In this document: positions 59,320 to 64,000 of the stretch, piece after piece | How the letters are laid out: each line of letters opens with the position of its first letter | Numbering within the stretch: position 1 is the stretch's first letter | Assembly: GCF_038502225.1 (NCBI RefSeq) | Contig: NC_091391.1 | Location: forward strand, 7,209,420 to 7,273,419 | Direction of reading: 5' to 3' | Source: Cherax quadricarinatus | Lineage: Eukaryota > Arthropoda > Malacostraca > Decapoda > Parastacidae | DNA: 64,000 nucleotides | The notes under the pieces: model-generated | Seen by the model: only the letters and a program-made list of their open reading frames with translations | Databases searched by the model: none | Told to the model about the DNA's origin: nothing | Made by a program: the position numbers and the translations under genes

Positions 59320-59790
59320 GATGTTTTGATAGTGCAATTTTAACATTTTTTCAACCAGACAGCTCTAAAAGGAGTCTTAGGTTAATTTTTATAATTATAT
59401 AGGTCAGTTATACAGTACAGTGTTTAATATATAAATACTGTACATACTTGAGTATAGGCCAAGTATTTAGGGAAGAAAGAGGGAATATTTTGACGAACCG
59501 TTAAATGTTGACAAAGATGGGGGAACTTTGATTTCATGCATTGGGCAGGGAAGTATAACATTTTGTAGGAGTAAGGAAGAGTTAACACTAGATAATATTC
59601 AGTAATTTCTTTGTGCCACTTTCAGTCTGTTTAACAGTGCAACACTTGTACAACTCAGCTGCAACTTTGGTTAATTCCCTTCATCATTACTAATCAATGT
59701 TTTGTAAATCTTTTCACTTTATTCATTTTTTTTAACCCAGTGGTTGTGTGTCATCATAGTAGCTTGACCCAGAAAAAAAAAAACATTCCC
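59320..59790 (+). other. 3' UTR or flank of the OGFOD1-like gene
   Basis: AT-rich sequence after the stop. I see no clear AATAAA close by; 59425-59440 has ATATAAATACTG only. 59735-59775 echoes an RTE tail. The polyadenylation site is not determined. Confidence 0.5.
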
Positions 59791-59796
59791 TGTTGT

Positions 59797-60386
59797 TTAT
59801 TGTTGTGCCACTACTACTGCTTCCCTTAATACTGCTACTACTATTACTACTACTGCCACTATTATTACTACCACCACTAATACTACTGCTACCACTATTA
59901 CTACTACTACCACTATTACTACTACTACCACTATACTATTACCACCACTATACTACTACCACTATTACTACTACTACCACTATACTACTACCACCACTAT
60001 ACTACTACCACCACTATACTACTACCACTATTACTACTACCACTATACTATTACCACCACTATACTACTACCACTATTACTACTACCACTATTACTACTA
60101 CCACTCTTTTTACTACCACTATTTCTACTACTGCTATTTCTACTACCACTACATGTATTTCTACTACCGCCACCGCTACTACTACTACCACCACCACTAC
60201 TATTACCACCACCACTACTATTACCACCACTGCCACTACTGCTACCACCACCACTACTATTACTACCACCACCACTACTATTACTACCACCACCACCACT
60301 AATATTACTACCACCACAACCACTACTACTATGAATACTACTACTGTGACTACTACTATAACTACTACAACAGCTACTATGACTAG

Positions 60387-60419
<33 letters not shown>

Positions 60420-60420
60420 C
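59797..60420. repeat. Long (TAC/CAC)n trinucleotide tract
   Basis: About 620 bases of ACT/ACC/ATT triplets, open in several frames on both strands as poly-Leu, Tyr/His or Val. Similar to the runs in Penelope 3' ends at 16405 and 46688 but much longer. Confidence 0.95.
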
Positions 60421-60803
60421 TTTTTTGGGGGGTCACCTACCTGGGTGGGAGACAGCCGACCTATTGAAAAAAAAATATTTTGAGGGTTTCAGTATTATTT
60501 ATGTTTTTGTTATTGGTTTTGTTTCCAGTTTGATCTAGACCATTGACTGCATCAGAGCTACTGGACCCCTTTTTTAAGTCTCTCAAAACCTAACGTAAAT
60601 TTTTAAAAAATATGAATTACGTGCAGCCTCTCCTCACTTAACAATGGGGTTGGGTTCCAAAGAGTAGGTCGGTAAGCGAATTGGTCAGTAAGCAAATTGG
60701 TCGTTAAGCAAGGAGCATACTATACTGGTAGTGGGTTTGCATCAACCATCTTTAGATGTATTTTTAATATCACCTTTGCACCATTTATAACATTTCTAGT
60801 ATA

Positions 60804-63119
60804 CAGTGGAACCTCCACTAATGAGCGCATCCATATGCTCGTTTTTCCAGATACGAGTAGCCGCTCAGTTGATTTTTTGCTTACATAAGCAAGCGAACTT
60901 TCCAGATGCAAGTGGGCCTCAAGGGTGAGGGGCTCTTGCTCTTGATCTAGGGAATTGGATCTCATTTGCTTGTTGGACTATCTTATTGAAACTTGAGCAA
61001 TGTATGATGGAAAAGTGCTTCTTAACGTACACCAAAGTTTAAAGAAATATGACTGTAAATAACGGAGTTCACTTGTCAGCCATTAGCCGGCCCTTAGCGG
61101 TATATTTTCATATGATTTTTATGATTGTATTCTCGTTTTTTTGGTCTTATTTGATAGAATGGAAGATATATTACAGAAATATATATGATTTTGATTGCTT
61201 TCACAACGAAAATTACCTTGAAATTGAGCTCAAAGTGGCAGAAATGTTTGATTTTTGTCGATGTTCAAGAGTAAACAAATGACATCATCGTCCAATACCT
61301 GTCCGAGTGGCCACTCCAATAAGCAGTCATGAATGGGTTGATGTTATGTATACAATTATTACAATAATGCAGTAGCCTGCATAACAGTAAATCTTCTATT
61401 TTATGTATGAATAAAAATTCCAAATGGTAAGCAAGAGTATTATAAGAAGACGTATGTACTAATAATAATAATAGGAGGGGTTCGGGATATTAGCAGTTTG
61501 GAGGGATATGTTGTGTATCTTTATACGTATATGCTTCTAAACTGTTGTGTTCTGAGCACCTCTGCAAAACAGTGATTATGTGTGAGTGAGGTGAAAGTGT
61601 TGAATGATGATGAAAGTATTTACTTTTTGGGGATTTTCTTTCTTTTTGGGTCACCCTGCCTCAGTGGGAGACAGCCGACTTGTTAAAAAAAAAAAAAACA
61701 AGTGCACCATTCACCTTTTTTCCTTCATCATTTCTGTGGTTAACCTCATCCCTCATACGTCCGTCCACTGACACGTCAACTCCCAAATATCTGAGAGCAT
61801 TCACTTCTTCCATACTACTCCTCTCCAATTTGATATCCAATTTTTCTTTATCTAAATCATTTGATACCCTCATCATTTCATACGCAATTATTATTATAAT
61901 AATAATAATAATAATAATAGGGGTCGTCCTCGGAAAGGTTGGAAGGAAGGGGTAAGGGAGATTTTGTGGGCGAGGGGCTTGGACTTCCAGCAGGCGTGTG
62001 TGAGCGTGTTCGATAGGAGTGAGTGGAGACGAATGGTATTTGGGACCTGACGATCTGTTGGAGTGTGAGCATGGTAATATTTAGTGAAGGGATTCAGGTA
62101 AACCGTTTATTTCTATATAGCCGGACTTGAGTCCTGGAAATGGGAAATACAATGCCTGCACTCTATAGGAGGGGTTCAGGATATTGGCAGTTTGAAGAGA
62201 TATGTTGTGTATCTTTATACGTATATGCTTCTAAACTGTTGTGTTCTGAGCACCTCTGCAAAAACAGTGATTATGTGTGAGTGTGGTGAAAGAGTTGAAT
62301 GATGATGAAAGTATTTTCTCTTTGGGGATTTTCTTTCTTTTTGGGTCACCCTTCCTCGGTGGGAGACAGCCGACTTGTTAAAAAAAAATAAATAATAATA
62401 CTATAAGTGAGTTTCAGATGGCCACCACTAGATGTCAGTATGTGTATCAAAACATCGCCGCTTAGGGAGAGAGGGAAATTCTTGTGTTTTCCTTACGTTT
62501 CGTGCAGTTATTTTGCAAAATTTCTTGTTTCTAACCATGGTTCCCAAGAAAGCAAGTGCAAAGGAGAGTGCTGAGAAGAAAAGGGAGGATGATTTCAATG
62601 GAATTAAAGCAGGAAATCATAAACACAAACTAGGTGTACCATTAAGAGTGTACCATTAAGTTTCCCTATTAAGAGTGTAGCAGTTAAACTATTAAGTGAT
62701 AGAAAAAAGACAGTCTAATGGAGTTTGCCTTACAGACACTCTGTTTTCTGTTATAATAAAAGTAGGGGAAGGGATGAAGTCAGTAGGAGGAATGGCCACC
62801 ATGGTGGCTCCAAAAACAATGACAGCTACTAACAATACTCACATACATAATATTTCATTCATTCTAGTGTATATATCATGTTTCTATGTTATTAATATTG
62901 TTTATATCATATTAGATGAACTATGATAGATAAATAAGCCATAAAGTTGATAGTAGGGAAATTATTGAAGTATTTTATGGTGCCTGGAATTCCACTGGAA
63001 CAAATTAATTGCACGTATTTCAGTTAATTTAAATGAGGAAAATTGACTCTGCAAGTGAGCAAATCCAAATGCAAGCAAGGTCACGGAATGGATTGAACTC
63101 ATTAGTGGAGGTTCCACTG
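60804..63119. mobile_element. Tigger/pogo-like element, decayed, 2.3 kb
   Basis: Near-perfect inverted ends starting CAGTGGAACCTCCACTAATG and closing CATTAGTGGAGGTTCCACTG, with TA at 60802-60803 and 63120-63121. A short open frame at 62538-62659 (VPKKASAKESAEKKRED) resembles the Lys-rich start of Tigger transposases but soon ends. LINE fragments lie inside at 61470-62395. Confidence 0.85.
61470..62395. repeat. LINE subfamily 2 fragments in three orientations
   Basis: A plus 3' UTR (61475-61690) abuts a minus coding piece (61875-61695, with [18 protein letters not shown]). An AATAAT run and a plus C-terminal coding piece with 3' UTR (61918-62390, GGGTCGTCCTCGGAAAGGTT) follow. This looks like a target-primed inversion or two insertions. 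Confidence 0.85.
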
Positions 63120-63278
63120 TATTTTTAAATGTTTATACAGTAGTGTACTGTATACTGTAATAAACAGAATAGAGGTAATCAGCTCTAATTTACATTTAGG
63201 TTTGCCTACTGGCCAGAGAGTTGGTCGTAAGTTGGAGTCATCGGTAAATGAGTAACGTCGCTAAGGGAGGGGAGGCTG

Positions 63279-63862
63279 TATTTGACAAAGTCAGAGGTGA
63301 ACCTGTACATGGTATTGCATTATACTCAAAGTATATACATTACTGATATATCCAAGAACAGTTTTTATGCAATAAAATTTCAGATGATTTTCTAATGTAA
63401 TTTTAAAAATAATACCTTTTTTGTCCACAACATAGTGAGATTCTCTTTCTTGTTGGGCATCAGGAGTCACTGTTCTAATATTTATTTGATTTATGAGAAA
63501 ACCAATGGTTTTGTTGATTTATAATTAGAATTTTCAAAAAATAAATTGAAAGCTGTTGTATACTGGAATTCAGTTTATTCTAAATTATAAATACTGTATA
63601 AATTGCCTCATGTTTAAAACTGATGAAATAAAATTATGTTTTGTGGTACCTGTGTGCATTATCTATTTATAAGTATATGTAAACAGTAATAATAATATGG
63701 GAGTTCTCAATGACCTTTGCAATATTGTTGTCATTGCTGCTAGACGGTGCCAGTCAACCATCAGTCAGGTGTCAAAAAAATGTGAAGACACTTGGTTAAT
63801 CTAAATTTGCCAGATGTTGAAATTAGTTTCAAATGGTTAGGACTTGTATTAGCCTATACGTA
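63279..63862. other. Downstream sequence with candidate polyadenylation signals
   Basis: Largely unique. AATAAA occurs at about 63371 and 63627. Either could serve a very long 3' UTR that runs through the intervening repeats, but nothing here shows it is transcribed. Confidence 0.35.
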
Positions 63863-64000
63863 CAGTGGTACCTCGGGATACGAACAGCTCAAAACACGAA
63901 TAATTATGCAAGTGCTTTTGTAAGTGTATTTTTGGGAGTCTGAAATGGATTAATCTAATTTACATTATTCCTTATGGGTTCAAATTCATTCAGTATCAGC
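63863..64000. mobile_element. MITE, left end, cut by window edge
   Basis: TA then CAGTGGTACCTCGGGATACG, with GGAGTCTGAAATGGATTAAT and CCTTATGGGTTCAAATTCAT as in the 203-bp relatives. Confidence 0.8.

Larger units (their letters stand above)
60623..63278. mobile_element. MITE (CAGCCTCTCCTCACTTA family) split by a Tigger-like element
   Basis: Left end CAGCCTCTCCTCACTTAACA (60623); right end AAGGGAGGGGAGGCTG (to 63278) with TA after it. The body breaks at 60803 and resumes at 63122 (TTTTTAAATGTTTATACAGT), with the same continuity as at 27150-27187. Confidence 0.92.

Noticed and set aside
59793..60419. 169- and 119-codon ORFs of Leu/Tyr/His or Val
   Set aside because: Translation of a trinucleotide microsatellite in several frames on both strands.

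Overview
This window looks like animal nuclear DNA from a large, repeat-rich genome. Coding exons are short and separated by kilobase introns with GT-AG junctions. Nearly all the rest is transposon: a BEL/Pao LTR element, RTE-like LINEs, Penelope-like elements, Tigger/pogo, piggyBac-like and mariner-like MITEs, tRNA-derived SINEs and long satellites. This mix suggests an arthropod, most likely a decapod crustacean. That is an inference from repeat style, not a database match.

The one host gene I can support lies on the + strand from about 14.9 to 59.3 kb. Eleven coding exons join in phase with no stop (2979 nt, 992 codons plus TGA), starting at the first exon I can see. The product is an OGFOD1/Tpa1-type Fe(II)/2-oxoglutarate prolyl hydroxylase, whose known role in the family is hydroxylating a proline of ribosomal protein uS12. 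Its HxD...H...R iron and 2OG residues keep the family spacing. The unusual part is exon 2 (20950-22470), a roughly 500-residue N-terminal extension with six Lys/Arg-rich blocks. The true 5' end of the gene is not resolved.

Layout. 1-2156: 3' end of a LINE, trinucleotide and AT-rich repeats, and a 43-bp minisatellite. 2157-10519: a BEL/Pao element on the minus strand with two near-identical LTRs and a 5-bp target duplication, inserted into that minisatellite. Its reading frame has two stops and two frameshifts, and its left LTR carries a 203-bp MITE. 10520-14869: more tandem repeats, ending in a minisatellite of about 125 copies of a 26-bp unit. 14939-59319: the OGFOD1-like gene, with introns full of nested transposons. 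These include one LINE with an intact ORF (23383-26289), several 5'-truncated sister copies, a broken second LINE subfamily (52265-55975), a Penelope-like element (16256-17692) and inverted pairs of Penelope-type termini. 59320-64000: 3' flank, a long trinucleotide tract, and a Tigger-like element nested inside a MITE.

The host gene is interpretable as one transcription unit; the mobile elements are parasites of its introns and do not form a pathway with it. Most value for follow-up lies in the repeat-expanded N terminus, the splice-acceptor-like minisatellite just upstream of an exon, the perfect 77-bp palindrome, the hammerhead-like Penelope termini, and several empty-site/filled-site pairs that order the insertions.
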